A stretch of DNA of 64,000 bases from contig VXBA01006569.1 of the NCBI GenBank assembly GCA_013399895.1, forward strand, positions 774,518 through 838,517, read 5' to 3'. This DNA comes from Serilophus lunatus (lineage: Eukaryota > Chordata > Aves > Passeriformes > Eurylaimidae). Positions 37,895 through 50,489 of this stretch are shown piece after piece; the stretch's first letter is position 1; each line of letters begins with the position of its first letter. The notes beneath the pieces are model-generated. The model did not search any database, was not told the DNA's origin, and saw only the letters and a list, made by a program, of their open reading frames with translations. The position numbers were made by a program, and so were the translations under genes.

Positions 37895-38243
37895 AAGCAA
37901 GGAAGATTCTCTCTACAACTACCTGGAAGGAGGTTGTAGCCAGTTGGATGTCGGTCTCCTCTCTCAGGTCCCCAGTGACAGAACAAGAGGACACAGTTTT
38001 AAGCTGTGTCAGGGGCAGTTTAGACTGGATGTTAGGAAACTTTTTCACAGAAAGTGATTTCCCATTAGAATGGGCTGCCCTGGGAGGTGGTTGAACCACT
38101 ATCCCTGGATATGTTTAAGAAGAGTTTGGATGAGGTACTTAGTGCCATGATTTAGATGTTGGGGTGGTGCTAGGTAACAGATTGGACTCGATGATCTCAG
38201 AGGTCTTTTCCAACCTTGTTAATTCTGTGATTCTGTGATTCTA
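37895..38243 (+). mobile_element. CR1 LINE 3' end
   Basis: It opens with ctacctggaaggaggttgta and a stretch encoding [18 protein letters not shown] (ORF2 C-terminus). The usual 3' UTR follows (gggctgccctgggaggtggt, then ttggactcgatgatctcagagg) and ends in attctgtgattctgtgattc. It is severely 5'-truncated. Confidence 0.93.
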
Positions 38244-40052
38244 ACACAGTGGTATTTTTATGATTCCTCATGGTCTGTTAGATTGACTATTTTAAATGAT
38301 CATCACAGTCTGGAAACAACAAAGATCTTTCCTTCATCAATCTTACAATACAAAATTAAATGAGAATGTAGTATTTCCCCACCTGGAATTTTTTTTTTCT
38401 TACTCTCTCTAGCATAAGGACCATTATAGTAATCAGAAATGATTCAGGCTTTGAGATCAATCAAGAGTCATATATGACTGAAAGAGAACAACAAAGGTCT
38501 GACAACCTTTGTTCTTCTGTAGAATGTCTGTGATTGAGAGGAGGAGATACTCCTGTTTATATTTGGTTAAATCACTTTGGAAAAAAGTACGATCTTGATC
38601 CCCTCTCATGTGTGATCTTAACCATCTAAACAGGCCTCACTTAGATTCTAGTGCCCATCAAGGGCCTGTCTGCTGTGACCTGTGCCGTTTCTCTGATTTG
38701 GCTGCTCTGGCAATGGACTTAATCTCCTATTCCTGAGGACTAGGTTCTACAATGCTTTTCTCTGTATGTGCTGTGGCAGTCTCCAGAATGTATTCTGGTA
38801 GACTACAACCAAACTTATCCCTGCAGGTAAGCTATTCCCCATAAGCAAATGTGGAGGCCATGTAGGCAAATTGTAGTTCTCATGGCTAGACATAAGGAGA
38901 GGGAAGATAATTCAGAGGCAAACTTGGACAAGTATAGTGGCATAAATGACTTTGATATGCCTAACTGTTCAAAAGCATGTGGAAAAATGTTTGCTAAACA
39001 GCGGCAAATGCTTATTTGGGAATCCAAATAGGAAAAAACACTTTTTTTTATGAAAGGGAATATTTAAATAAATATTCTTCTTTCTTTGGTGTTTGTTTAA
39101 ACTTTAGTCAGCTATATAGTTATTGCAAAATTAGGCAATGGATGCAAATTCTCTAGCGTCTGAGTCCCTTTAGTTTAAGGAATTTAATTTCATCTTTCAA
39201 TAGAATTTTATTGGCAAATTGTGTTTTCCTCCTATATTCAGTAGCAAAGACTTTCTACTTTCCAGGGCAGTAATTCACATATGATGGTCCAAATGAGATC
39301 ATGAAGATTTTATCTATGTTTTTTTTTTTTCCTAGGCACATGTGTTCCCTTTCCTAAAACATGTTCCTTCTGTATAACTTATGCCAACTCATCTTATGGC
39401 CAAAATTAATATAGTAAAGCTTATTTCAAGACTTTCGCTTTTTTTTCCCTAACTTAAATCTTGCTTTGAAGCTGCAGAAAAATGTGTATTTTATCTTTTA
39501 AATGCATATGGAGACTTCATTTCTACAAACTTGGGCTTAAATATTAATTTAACTCAGTCCTCAGTTGTGCCTGCTTGTCCATGCCATGCAGTTTCACCAG
39601 TGTCCCAGCGCTGGTGAGAGCAACCCAGCAGGAACCTTAGAGACCATATCTGGTGGTTGCTCTTTAAGCCACCTTCATGAGCATATCCCAGGCTGCCACT
39701 GCTGTGTGCAGGGATAGTGCTGTGGCCAGCTTGTTAGCTCTGTTGTCTCTCTTTGCCAGCCTGGCTAGCATGATGTATGACAAGGATTTTGTAGGTGTCT
39801 AGAAACTGATGCTATCAGAAGGAAACTTGACACAAAGAGTGGTTTGTCTGAGTCAATAGTAGGATCTCCTAAACCTGAAGTAAAGGGGAGCAACATTTTT
39901 AGAGGATCCCACTGGAGCACAGTCCTGTCCTTTGGCAACCTAAGCAGGATGGAAGCAAACCCAGGGCACACTGGCAGGACCAAGTTTTGTTCCTAAACTC
40001 ATACTAACCTCTTTTCCTAACATGAACCCTTTTTGCTTAAAGTCACACCACT
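38244..40052. other. Intergenic, nothing recognised
   Basis: AT-rich to about 39540, then a more GC-balanced 0.5 kb without an identifiable family. There is no supported gene. Its right end is the left target-site repeat of the LTR at 40060. Confidence 0.5.
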
Positions 40053-40059
40053 TATAGTC
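40053..40059 (+). repeat. Target-site duplication, left copy
   Basis: tatagtc directly precedes the TGTG start of the LTR and is repeated exactly at 41006-41012, just after its CACA end. Confidence 0.7.
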
Positions 40060-41005
40060 TGTGCACTGTGGGTCTCAGCACTATAGACTGTGGGTCTCAG
40101 TCTGCATACAGAAACTATCTGTGCCTACCTGTAAGCCCACATTGATGCTATCAGGACAGAGTTGTATGGTCTCTGTCAGACAGCAAAGCTCTCTTCACTG
40201 CTTCCTCGCAGAGGAGGGAGTTAAAAACGAGGCTAGATGTTAAGTTTCAAAACAATAAAAGGAATTTATTGATTTAGCTGTAGATCTAAAGAAGAGAGAT
40301 AGAGCAAGGTGGAGAAAAGTTGGAAAAAATCTAAGCTTACTTTAAGCATAAGAAATTTTTACCACCACCTGTGCTGGTGTTGGTCCCGGATCGTATGGCT
40401 GTGTGGGTTTGCTGGAAGGCAGTTGGAAATAAGTTGCAGAGTTGCCATGCAGGCTTGGGTGTGCTCCATTCTATCTCTGGGCTCTGTTGAGCAGCACAGC
40501 TGGTTTTAGCTGGAAGGAGTCCTTCTGCAACCATGTGGGGGATCGTGACTCATGTCCTTGGAAAGGGCCTGCATTTGTAGGGGTCTTCACTCCCACTGTT
40601 CTCCACTTCTCCAAGCTTGTGGCAGGCAGGTCCCCCTGCCTGACCATGAAGGGGCCGAGAGCACATGCTCCAGTTTGGCCATGCATCCAGCAGGCCTCTG
40701 GGGTTGGAATGCTCTGCCCATGGCTCTGTGCGCACTCTTATGGTTTTGCAGTTCTCACGTGTGTCGATGCCATTGCTGCTCTCTGGGTTCCTGTTGCACA
40801 AGACCTCTGAACAGTTTTGTAGCAGTTTTGGTGGTGAGAAGTGAGGAAGTGAGGGGATAGAGAGAGAGGGGTGATGGGATGACGGCAGTTTAACCAAAAG
40901 GAGAGACCCAGCAGAGTCTCTCCCCCTTTTCTCTCCCCTAACAGAAAGTGGTTTTGCCTGCTATTTAATAGGGTCTTTTGCTGGTTGTGCACACAAACAG
41001 CCACA
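40060..41005 (-). mobile_element. Solo LTR of an endogenous retrovirus, 946 bp
   Basis: The segment begins TGTG and ends CACA and is flanked by an identical 7-base repeat, tatagtc. Its base composition changes sharply from the AT-rich surroundings. On the minus strand a TATA-like tattaaatag (40962-40971) lies near the start and AATAAA (40265-40270) lies about 0.2 kb from the end, which suggests minus orientation. The wide spacing makes that only likely. No primer-binding site, gag, pol or env lies beside it, so it is a solo LTR. Frames inside it (minus 40550-40897, plus 40442-40860) are chance products of the repeat. Confidence 0.72.
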
Positions 41006-41012
41006 TATAGTC
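41006..41012 (+). repeat. Target-site duplication, right copy
   Basis: Exact copy of tatagtc at 40053-40059. Confidence 0.7.
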
Positions 41013-43502
41013 TTTCAGGTGTATAAAAGAGATAACAAGGATGGGACAATGTCGAAGCAAATTTTTAAAGTATCAGTTCTTGACAGAGGGCAGTCAGCAT
41101 GTGCATGTAGCTGGGGAATGGGGCAGAGGAGCAGATGGCATATCTGCAATCCTAGGACCTCCCTCCCGCAGCAGAAGGGAGTCAAGATGGCAGTTTCCTG
41201 GAAGGAAAATAGGAACAGGGACACTAAGATATGTCTGCAGAGCAGTGTGCCTGACATGGGGTCAGTGCACTCAGCAGCTTGTGGGTGCATTGGGATTGCC
41301 AGCTACTGAGCTGATGATCCCTGCAGCTCTGCCAAGCAGCCATCTGGGCATGCTGGGCATCTTGATGCTTGATTTCATCATTTGCTAAGGTGTCTCAACA
41401 GATAGATTTACCTTTAGTGGATGTATGAGGAAACGATAATGTTCTCTGCCTTTATGGCACTATCTTCCAAGAAAATCCCTTGGCAATGGTGGATCTAGGT
41501 AATGAGGAAGCTACTGGGTGTGGAGGCTGAGAGGGGATCCCGGCAATGATTTACTTTTCCTTTGCTTTTGCCTTTGCAGAGTAGGCTGTTGCAGCCACAA
41601 CTGAACATGTTGTGATGACAGAGACTATTGAGGAGACACACAGCAAGTCCCGGGAACTGGTGCTCATTTCTGTGTGCTTTAAATTCTGCGGAGCACATCA
41701 GGGCTAAGACGCTGTGCTGTCCCTTTTTGGTCTTCATTGCCTTAATGGCCAGATCACAACATAAGCTGTCCTTCTCTGGGTTATCTGCCTCAGACTCATC
41801 TCATATGGATGTCCTTGAAGCCTGACAGGTTCAGAGGGGTTCCAGGTAGCCCTACCAGCATGGGAGAGGTCTGTCTAAATGAGTGTACCGCTGGGATAGG
41901 CTGTACATCTTTTTTTTTGACCAGTAGAGAATGTGCAGCTGGCTGTGAACATATTTTCCCAGCTGTATAGACATCACCTCAGTGTTTAGATTTGCATCTA
42001 ATCTGGCCTGGCTTTGGTGAATAAGTGTGACTCTAGCCAAAGACTTCCATGCCTTGAGTCCTGGCTCCAATGTTCAGGACCAACTGCTCACCAGCAACCC
42101 TGGTACAAAGGCTGATCTGTGTCCTGTGCTCCTGCGCTCATTTGCTTTCCAGTCTCTGAGGCAGGTGACCCCCACAGCATTGGGAAGTGTGGAGTGACTG
42201 TCTGGACTTGCACCTTGCCAGCAGCCTTTATGCACGGCCCCCATGGCTGCTTTCATTTGTCAACATAAAAAGGTGTTTGCAGCAGTCAGTAGTTCGGTAT
42301 TTTTGTGTTTTAAAACATGTATCTGTTTGATTAGGGTGAGTGCCTTATGTTTAGATGTATTATACCCTTATTGCATATAGATTGACGTGTTCAACTCATC
42401 TGTGTTCAGCCTCTGTGTGGGCAGCAGATCCATGTGTCCAAGGGCAAAAATGTAACTGTGTAGGAAACAGGCAGCCTCACAGAGCCTGGAGAATGACCTG
42501 GGAAGAGACAACAAGATTTGGTTTGGGATTAGTTTGATTTGGGATTCAGAATAGCTGGCCTCCAGCCCTTTGGCTACAAAGCCCCTTTCCTCTACCCTCA
42601 CTTGGTTGCACCTGCAAATATGTTGGGCAGAATGTGCAGACATGTGCATGTCCTTCCTCACACAGCCCTGTTGCTGGGAAGCCTGACTCCAAGAGCTGTT
42701 TTTATCTCCATGGAAAGGTTGCATGAACACATGCTTTCCAGGCACAGTAGCGAAAGGGTGGACAGGTCCGAATGTGATGCAACTTCTCCCATCTTTGTCA
42801 TCAAGAGATGGGAAGCACAGGAGGGAGCAATTGCTATGTCTGAAGGCGATTTTGGTAAGCAGTAGGCTGCATCACCTGCTCAATGGGACAATGACTAAGG
42901 GAAAAAGGACAAAGAAGAAAGGTGCAGCTAAGGAAAATTGGGGAAAGGGGAGACATTTGGCAAGGAAACTGAACTCAAATATTCTTGGGATATTCCTGTT
43001 GAGGTGAGGTTGGACGAAAAATGGAACTGCTTGCAGCAATCAATGAAGATCTAAAGGAAGGAAATGGCATGTGAATGATTTGAAGCTTTGTAGAAGTAGT
43101 TAAGGCTAATACTAAAGTGGAGGCCTTCAAAGGACTGAAGGAGCTTTGAGTTTTGGAGGTTTCCCAGAAAGAAGAGATAAAATACTTCCAGGTACAATAC
43201 AACTTTTCTTTCTTTTTTTTTTTTTTGTGTGAAAGAACAGTTGGATAGATGGGAAGTGCAGTTGTGACACCTGTGGCCTACTGAGGTGAACTGATGAGGT
43301 GATCCACATCCTGACTGCCGTGGATAGAAAGCTTTTTTGGCAAACAAAAAGCTTGGTAGGGAAGGAGCTGCTTTAGGACCAGCCTTATTGGTGTCTTTTT
43401 TGACCTTGAGGCAACAAGATGTACGTAAATATGCTGGAACAGATTTATCCCCTTGCTGTGTCAGAATTGGTACTGGAATATTGTGTAGATCTCTTCCTGT
43501 AG
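41013..43502. other. Intergenic, nothing recognised
   Basis: Somewhat more GC-rich than the neighbouring desert. Several overlapping short frames occur on both strands and none is recognisable. A poly-T/poly-C pyrimidine tract lies near 43204-43226. Confidence 0.5.
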
Positions 43503-43780
43503 TGGAATCATAGGGTGTTTTATGTTGGAAAGGACCTTAAAGGTCATCTAGTTCCAAATGCCCCTGCTGCGGGCAGGGCACCTTCCACTAGACCAGGTTA
43601 CTCGGAGCCCCATTCAATGTGGTCTTGAACACTTCCAGGGACAGGGCATCCACAACTTCTCTGAACAGCTGCACCAGTGCCTCACCACCCTCACAGTAAA
43701 GAATTTCTTCTTAATATAATGTCTAAACCTACTCTTTCATTTTGAAGCTGTTCCTTCTTGTCATGTCAATACATGTCCTT
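43503..43780 (-). mobile_element. CR1 LINE, antisense, 3' portion (split by an LTR)
   Basis: The plus strand starts tggaatcatagggtg and continues ttggaaaggaccttaaaggtc, the reverse of the CR1 3' end. The reverse of the ORF2 C-terminus follows (cacagtaaagaatttcttctt). The element stops abruptly at the LTR and resumes at 44802. Confidence 0.9.
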
Positions 43781-44801
43781 TGTAGTGGTTTGACCCTGGC
43801 TGGATGCCAGGTACCCGCCAAAGCTGCTCTCTCATTTCCCTCTGCAAAATGACAGAGGAGAGAAAGTATAACAAAAGGTCTCATGAGCTAAGGATCATAA
43901 GAGATCTCTTACTGATCATGTCACGGGTACAACAGACTCCAGGTGGAGATATAAATTGAACTTGAGAATGAGAAGTAAAATAAATCTTAAGGAGACTTTC
44001 CCCCCCACACTCCTCCTTCCAAGTTCTACCTCCTCCCCACCCTGTGGTGCAGGGAAATGGGGAATGAGGGTTACAGTCAGTTTTTGTTTCTGCTGCTGCT
44101 CAGAGAGGAGTCCTTTCCCTGCTTCCCTTGGGGTCCCTCTGGTGGGAAACAGTCCTTCAAGAACTTCTCCAGTGTGAGTCCATCCCACGGGCAACAGTTC
44201 TTCAGACACTGCTGCCACAGGGTTCAGTCCTTCAGACACAGGCTGCTCCAGCATGAGTCCCCCACAGGTCACAGGCCCTATCAGGAAATCCTGTTCCAGT
44301 GTGGGCTCCTCTCCCCACGGGTCAGCAGGTCCCTGCCAGGACCCTGCTTCTAACATGGGCCTCCCATGGAGTCGCAGCCTCCTTTGGGTATCCACCTACT
44401 CCAGTGTGGGCTCCTCCAAGGGCTGCAAGTGAATCTCTGCACCCCTGTGGTCTTCCATGGGTTGCAGGGAACCTCAGATCAGGCACCTGGAGCACCTTCT
44501 CCCCCTTCTTCTGCACTGACCCTGTTGTTTGCATTGTTGTTCACATGTTCACTCTGCGCTTCTCTGGTGGCCATCTTCATCTGCCCAACAACTTTTTTTC
44601 CCTCCTTCTTAAATGTGTTACCACAGAGGTGTTAATATCACTCCTGATTGGCATGGCCTCTGCCAGCAGCAGGTCCAGCCTGGAGCCGGCTGGCATTGGC
44701 TCTGCTGGACATGGAGGCAGCTTCCAGCATCTTCTCAAAGAAGTCTCCCCTATATCCTCCCCACCCCCACTACAAAAACCTGGCCACAGAAAGCCAGTAC
44801 A
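43781..44801 (-). mobile_element. LTR of an avian endogenous retrovirus nested in CR1
   Basis: This is a 1.02-kb GC-rich block with a TGTAGTGG start and CCAGTACA end, near-inverted termini. It is of a type I recognise as dispersed through bird genomes (tggtttgaccctggctgga start). Internally it carries loosely repeated gcagtcctt/ctccagtgtgggctcc units of about 50-70 bases. On the minus strand an inverted CCAAT-type box (agccaatcag-like, here gccaatcagg) precedes an AT-rich patch, so transcription would run leftward. Flanks share tgtcc but not at exactly abutting positions, so the ends are good to about 10 bp. A 159-codon minus frame at 43916-44395 comes from the repeated units and is not called a gene. 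Confidence 0.75.
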
Positions 44802-45390
44802 GTGTCCCTCTCTTGCTTCTTTATAGTGACTCTTTAGATAGTCCTATAAGGTCTTCCTGGAACCTTCTTTTCTCCAGGCTTAACAACCCCAATTGTCTGT
44901 TACAAGTCTTCATCAGCAAGGTGCTCCAGCCTTTTGATTATTTCATGATCCCACCCTGGAAACACTCCAGCAGGTTTATGTCCTTCTTATGTTGGGGGCC
45001 TCAGAACTGGGGACAGTACTTCAGGTGGGGTCTCACCGGAGCAGAGTAGAGGGGGAGAACAATCCTTTTGACGGAATCCAGGATATGGTTGCTTTTCTGG
45101 GCTGCAAGTGTATATTGCTGGGTCATGTCAGGCTTCTTGTCCATAAACACCCCAAATCTTTCTCCTCAGGGGTGATCTCAATCCATGACCCAGGTGCAGG
45201 ACTTTGTACTTGGTGTTGTTGACCTTCAAGAGGTTTTCACAGGCCCACCTCTCAAGCGTGCCAAGGTCCCTCTGGATAGCCTCTGTAACCTCCAGCATGA
45301 TGACCACACTACACAGCTTGATGTCATCAGCAAATGTGTTGAGGATGCACTGGACCCCACTGTCCACGTTGTCAACAAAGTTAAGACTTC
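44802..45390 (-). mobile_element. CR1 LINE, antisense, continuation of the split copy
   Basis: It reads in the reverse direction as ORF2, from the C-terminal region (reverse of ataaggtcttcctggaacc and ccaggcttaacaacccc) back into reverse transcriptase. An intact FADDIKLCS box lies at about 45310-45340, with ERWACENLLKVNNTKYKVLH next to it. It continues the copy that ends at 43780, so both parts were one insertion. The left RT portion is missing (5' truncation); the end near 45390 is approximate. Confidence 0.9.
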
Positions 45391-48300
45391 TCTACCTCTT
45401 TGTGTTCTCAAACAAGGCAAAGAGGCCTCATAGTGCCTTGTTGGCTTAAGGTTTGCAAGCCCTGAGACCATGAACTGGATGGTCTGACTTGCTCAGGGGA
45501 CCTGGGAGTACTTCTGTATTATATACAGTGTCTGTTACAAGTCACATGGAAATATAGAGCCAACTGACAACATCTGAAACTGCTTCTTTATCTTCCTGAC
45601 AGTGTCCTGGAAGCCTATGTGTGTAGCTGTCTGACTCAGGCTTTTGCCAAACATTAGCTCTTAAAGAAAATTTTAAATCAGGGAAAAGCAACTCGTTATT
45701 TTTATGAAAAACAGTGTGCATACTTAACTTTTTATTAATCACAAAATAACAGAAATTTCCAGGATTCCACTGAAACTTCTTTTGTAATAATAATTATTCT
45801 ATTTTCCTTTCCTATTTTTGGCACAGCTCATATGGATTTCCATAGCATCTGGCATGCAGTTTTCAGTGAAATAAGAGCTATAAAGGGCCTTATTTCCCTT
45901 GGGAATGCACATACTAATTAAATCTGTACTACAACAGCTGATCTGAGCCAGATAAAATCAAAGCTTTAGGTCCATACACCTTAACTTTGAAGGGCTTCAA
46001 TTCTCAGGGAGCAGATCAATTTTTAGGCTTCAGAAGCCAGCTGTGGCTCCTTGGAAGTTATAAAAGGTGAGGAAAAAATATGATTTATGCCTGCTGAACA
46101 AATCATAAACTGACTCAGAGTTTGCCAGCTGTCATCAATTTTTTTAAGTTGTCTTCAAAGCACTGGTACATCAATCCCTCTCCTCTCTCCTTTTTATCCT
46201 TCTTGGTATTGTCTAACAGTACCAGGTTGTGATCATCATGTTCTTTAGGAGGTATTGCTCCTTTAAATTCTCTATCTCTGCAGACAACTGGCAGCAGAAA
46301 TATTTCTAGATGCTGCTAGAAGTAATGTCGTGACATTATGGTTTGTCTAGTAGCACTTAATATTCTGCTTTAAATGAAGAAGGCTTTGAGATTTTAACTG
46401 TAACTAGTGGATAAAGTCTGTGAGAAATAAAGCCCTCTGTAAGTTAAGTTTGGTTAGCAACTCTAACCACACCTGGACACCATTTGATGCAGAAGGGCAG
46501 ATGTATCCATTACGTTGTGTCACAGCTGTAATCCAGTACTGATGCAGAGTGATCAGCTGAACTGACATCCAGATTCCTCTCATCAGGGTGATAAGAATCA
46601 AACACTTTGGATGTGGTGCTCAGGGCAGGGTTGACCAAGCAAACTGTGTTGTTTTGTTGAGTTGAAAAAGCTTGAGCACATTTCTGTCCGGATACCACAA
46701 AGTCTTACTTCTGCTCTTCCAAAGTGCAGATAGGAAAGATCCATTTAGTGTTCTCTGTTCTTGCAGAGAAAAAAGACTCCTTTGTTCTTGGAGAGCCTTA
46801 AGTGCAGTGATGGTTGGAACTTATTTCTGAATTTTCTGAATATCTTCCCTTTTAAAAGGACGAGATAGGCAGAAATGTCATAGCATGAAAGAGTTAATAA
46901 TGAAGCTGTGTTTTAATTTGATATGAGAAGGTAACAGGAAGAAAAAGTGAAGGAAATAAGAAAAATAAGTTACTATGTGTGTAGGAAAACCATTGAAATG
47001 TGGCCCTGTTTAGAGGCAGCTGCAGAAGTCTGACTTCAGCACACATTGCACATAAACTACACTGAAAACAAACCTTTGGTTATGTCAATCATCTTCTGTA
47101 TGAAAGTCCATCACATCACTGTGCTTTTGAATTGATTTTAACAAATAGTTAAAGGTTTGAAAAGTGACTCCTACATCCTCTGTCCTGCTCCTCAGCTGCA
47201 TGAAGCTGAAAGTTCTTTCAATTCTGCGAACTATATTCCTATATGTAAAATTGTAATAATGAATACCTCTACCTTCTACATTGTACGTAAGTTTTAATGT
47301 ATAGAAAATCATGGCATTCCTGAAGCCTGCGCTAATGCTACCAAAAGTCCATAATATTCAATATTTCATCCCTGGATCTAACTAGTACAAGTGACCTATG
47401 TTCTACTGTTTGAAGTGCTAATGTGCATTATTAAATCTCATTTTGGTTTTTAGATTCAGCTTAAATCTCGAAATGACAAGTGTAATAGTGTACAATATTT
47501 AATGGCTCTAACCAAATAAGTAACTAAAGGGAGTTCTGGCTATTCATATTAATATCCAGCTTCTTGAATCTTGCTAGTGCTTGGATACAAATTCTGAAGC
47601 TGAATTATTCAGTATATGAAAGAGGATTGGTTTTTGTGTTGTTTTATTTTGTTTTATTTTTGTTTTTCATTTCCACCCTTTAATTTGACTGAAATACCAT
47701 AATGTTCTTTTATTCACATGTGCTTTTTAGCAATACTCAGATAAAAAGTGACATAAAAGTGTACAAGAACACTTTTGATGCTATGTCCAAAACAACTTGC
47801 TGGACTCTACATTGCAAACCTGATGAAGTATGCTAAGAGTTGTTCTTTTTATGGCATATGGGGGAGAGAGGATGTAATAAAGACGCAGGAAAAAAGGAGA
47901 GGAGATTTTGAGACATAGCTAGTGTGAAAGACTGTTTTGGAGATATTCTGCTGGGTTATATATACTGGACCTGCTTTAATGCTGGACTTTAGCTACTGTA
48001 CTGCTTCTGCTTCCTAAGGGCCATAGTTTGAGATGACAGGAGGTCTCATGGGCCTCTACTGGCAAACAAAACTTAATCTTGTGTTTTGTCTCTTTAATGT
48101 CAACAGACACTGAGAGAAAGAAGGGGCAGTCATAATCTGTCAGGGTCTTGAAACACTGTCTCCCTGTCCATACAGCCAATGACGTTCAGATGGGATGTCA
48201 AACGGCATGCAGATCCTATGGAGATTTTGTGACTAATGAAGTTAATAAGCGTGACATGCATACTTAATCTGAAACAGACTTCTCAACTACTTGTGACTGC

Positions 48301-50489
48301 TTGATAGTACTGAAGTGATTATATTCTATGAAACAATTGATCTTCTGACAGCATAGCTTTTGTTATGTCTTCCTGCATTAGATTCTGGGATTATTCTTGG
48401 CCTTGCAAAAGACGGGGTAATATTACTTTAGCTGCAAGCATCTGTAAGTGAGCTCTGGTTCCCTAGGGACTGGTTCTCTTCAGTCTGTCTGCCTGGGTTG
48501 CTCTCTCTCTTGGAAAAGGGAGATTTTTGCCTAGCCCCTTTCCATTCCCACCCGTCCTGTGGCTTCTGGTTAGGGCATAGATCTGGTGTCTGCAGAGATG
48601 CTGTTTCTCATCAAAGGACTCAGCTTTTGTAAACAAATGAGTAGCACTTTCATTTTAAGTATTTGGAACAATTAACTGAAATATGACTAATTCTGATGCA
48701 GAGTTCTTTTGGAGGCTCCTGCAAACATCTTGTACAAATCTCATCGAAAGCTGGAATTACAGATCTCAGTTACTGTCTTGGGGCAAGGCAGAATCGTAGT
48801 ATTAGTTTGCTTAGTCACAAGAGACAAACAAAGCACTTAAAATAGGGTATGGTAAGAAGAAAACAAAGCTATTAACTTGTCAAAGTCATTAACTTCAACA
48901 ATTGCTGAAAAAATGAGAAATAAAACTGTTGAACTACACAGAAAAGTTATGCAGTGAGAAAAGTTATGCAATGTTATGAAATGGATGTTGAGAAACTGAC
49001 TAAATGCACATATCTGCACTTGGAAATTATTTCTGGAAGTTTCCAACCCTAGTTGTGGCATACGGCAGCTTAAGCATCATGCATCTGAGATCTAAATGTA
49101 ATGAGTCAGAATTTCATGCTAATGACAAAGGACCTTCTGAGCATCAGGATACTCCTTTCTATCTGTTCCTTCTATCAGTGCCTTGTGAATTACTTATTAA
49201 TGATATTTAATCATAGATTACTTTGTTGTTTGAAAGCTTGTTTATATTAATGATTACAGCTGCCTTCATACCTAGCCAAACTGCAAATGTATCTGGGTTT
49301 CCAATGCAGATGTGGTTGCCCTGTATGAGGAATCACTAACGGTCTTGTTTGTGAAATGGTACCATCAGTCAAGAACCATGCACTTTCACTCTCCAGGAGG
49401 AGAAGTTCCCTGGCGTGAGCTGACTGTTTTCTAATGCACTCCTCACTGCCACTAAGATGCAGAGGCATGGATCCTCTTGGGAATCCCACTGATTCAGGTG
49501 TAGTTTCATGACAGGCCCCAGCATCCTTAGTGAGGCACTCCAGGACCAGCAGGTTTTCAGACTACAAAGTGATTTTAGTTCTCTGGGATCTTCTAAGACA
49601 TAACTGTTGCCTCTAAGTCAGGGTAGGGTGGGGAGAAGCCATTCAGCTGTGAGTTCCATGGTCTTGCAATGACAGTACTGAGTGGTCATTCCTTAATCAG
49701 GTCATGGTCTTCTTCCCACTAGAAAGGTGACAAATAAGGGACCTTAGTACCTCCATTTAATACAAAGTATAGAGAAGGAATTTTATTTAAGATTTTTCTC
49801 TGGAATAACCTATTTGTAGTTATACATATAGCATGGTATCTCAGTGTGTAAGGATGAATAAGGCTTCCCCATGGCTTAGGGTTATGGACATGACAAACTG
49901 TCAACTCAGCTGAAGTGCTAGAGACCAGCTGATAGTTCTGTAAGACAAGATGTTGAGACGTACTTATGACTGTATAAAATATGATATGGTTAATATGGAA
50001 TAGAGGCAAAAAAAAAGTCCCTTGTCACTCTGAATATGTGGCCTCTTGGGGTATGAAATCAAAGAGATACTGCAATCTTGCTTATCAGTTCTCAAAGCAA
50101 TGAATATTGAAACAGCTTTGGTTTCTGCTTGGGCCGAAAGCACTTCCTACTAAAGAAGCTCTAGGTGCAGCTGGATATCTGCCTGAAGCAGGAGAATTTC
50201 CACTACCAACCTCTTTTGAATCTATAGTCACTGGAATTCTTATATAAATGGTTATCTTTCAGAAGGAAGGCTACATGTAAAACTTATTCTTATGCAAACA
50301 GCACTATTGAATGATGTAACTGGATAATTAATAGGAGGTTTTGCTGTTTGGGTTTTTCTTTTTTTCTCTTTTTTTTTTTTGTTGTTTTGGGGGGTTTTAG
50401 GATTTTTTAGATATTCTAGTCAAGAAAAGGCTGAGCCATGATAAATTTAAGGACAAAAAATCCCTAATGTTGGGAAGAACTAAACTCCT
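45391..50489. other. Intergenic, nothing recognised
   Basis: AT-rich sequence. A T-rich (TTTTG/TTTTA)n tract lies at 47636-47669, and a T/G-rich patch precedes the next CR1 near 50345-50400. No supported gene or RNA. Confidence 0.55.
47636..47669 (+). repeat. (GTTTTATTTT)-like low-complexity tract
   Basis: Imperfect gttttatttt units in a T-rich run. Confidence 0.8.

Noticed and set aside
40442..40897. Overlapping 102-122 codon frames on both strands as genes
   Set aside because: They lie wholly inside the solo LTR at 40060-41005 and overlap each other.
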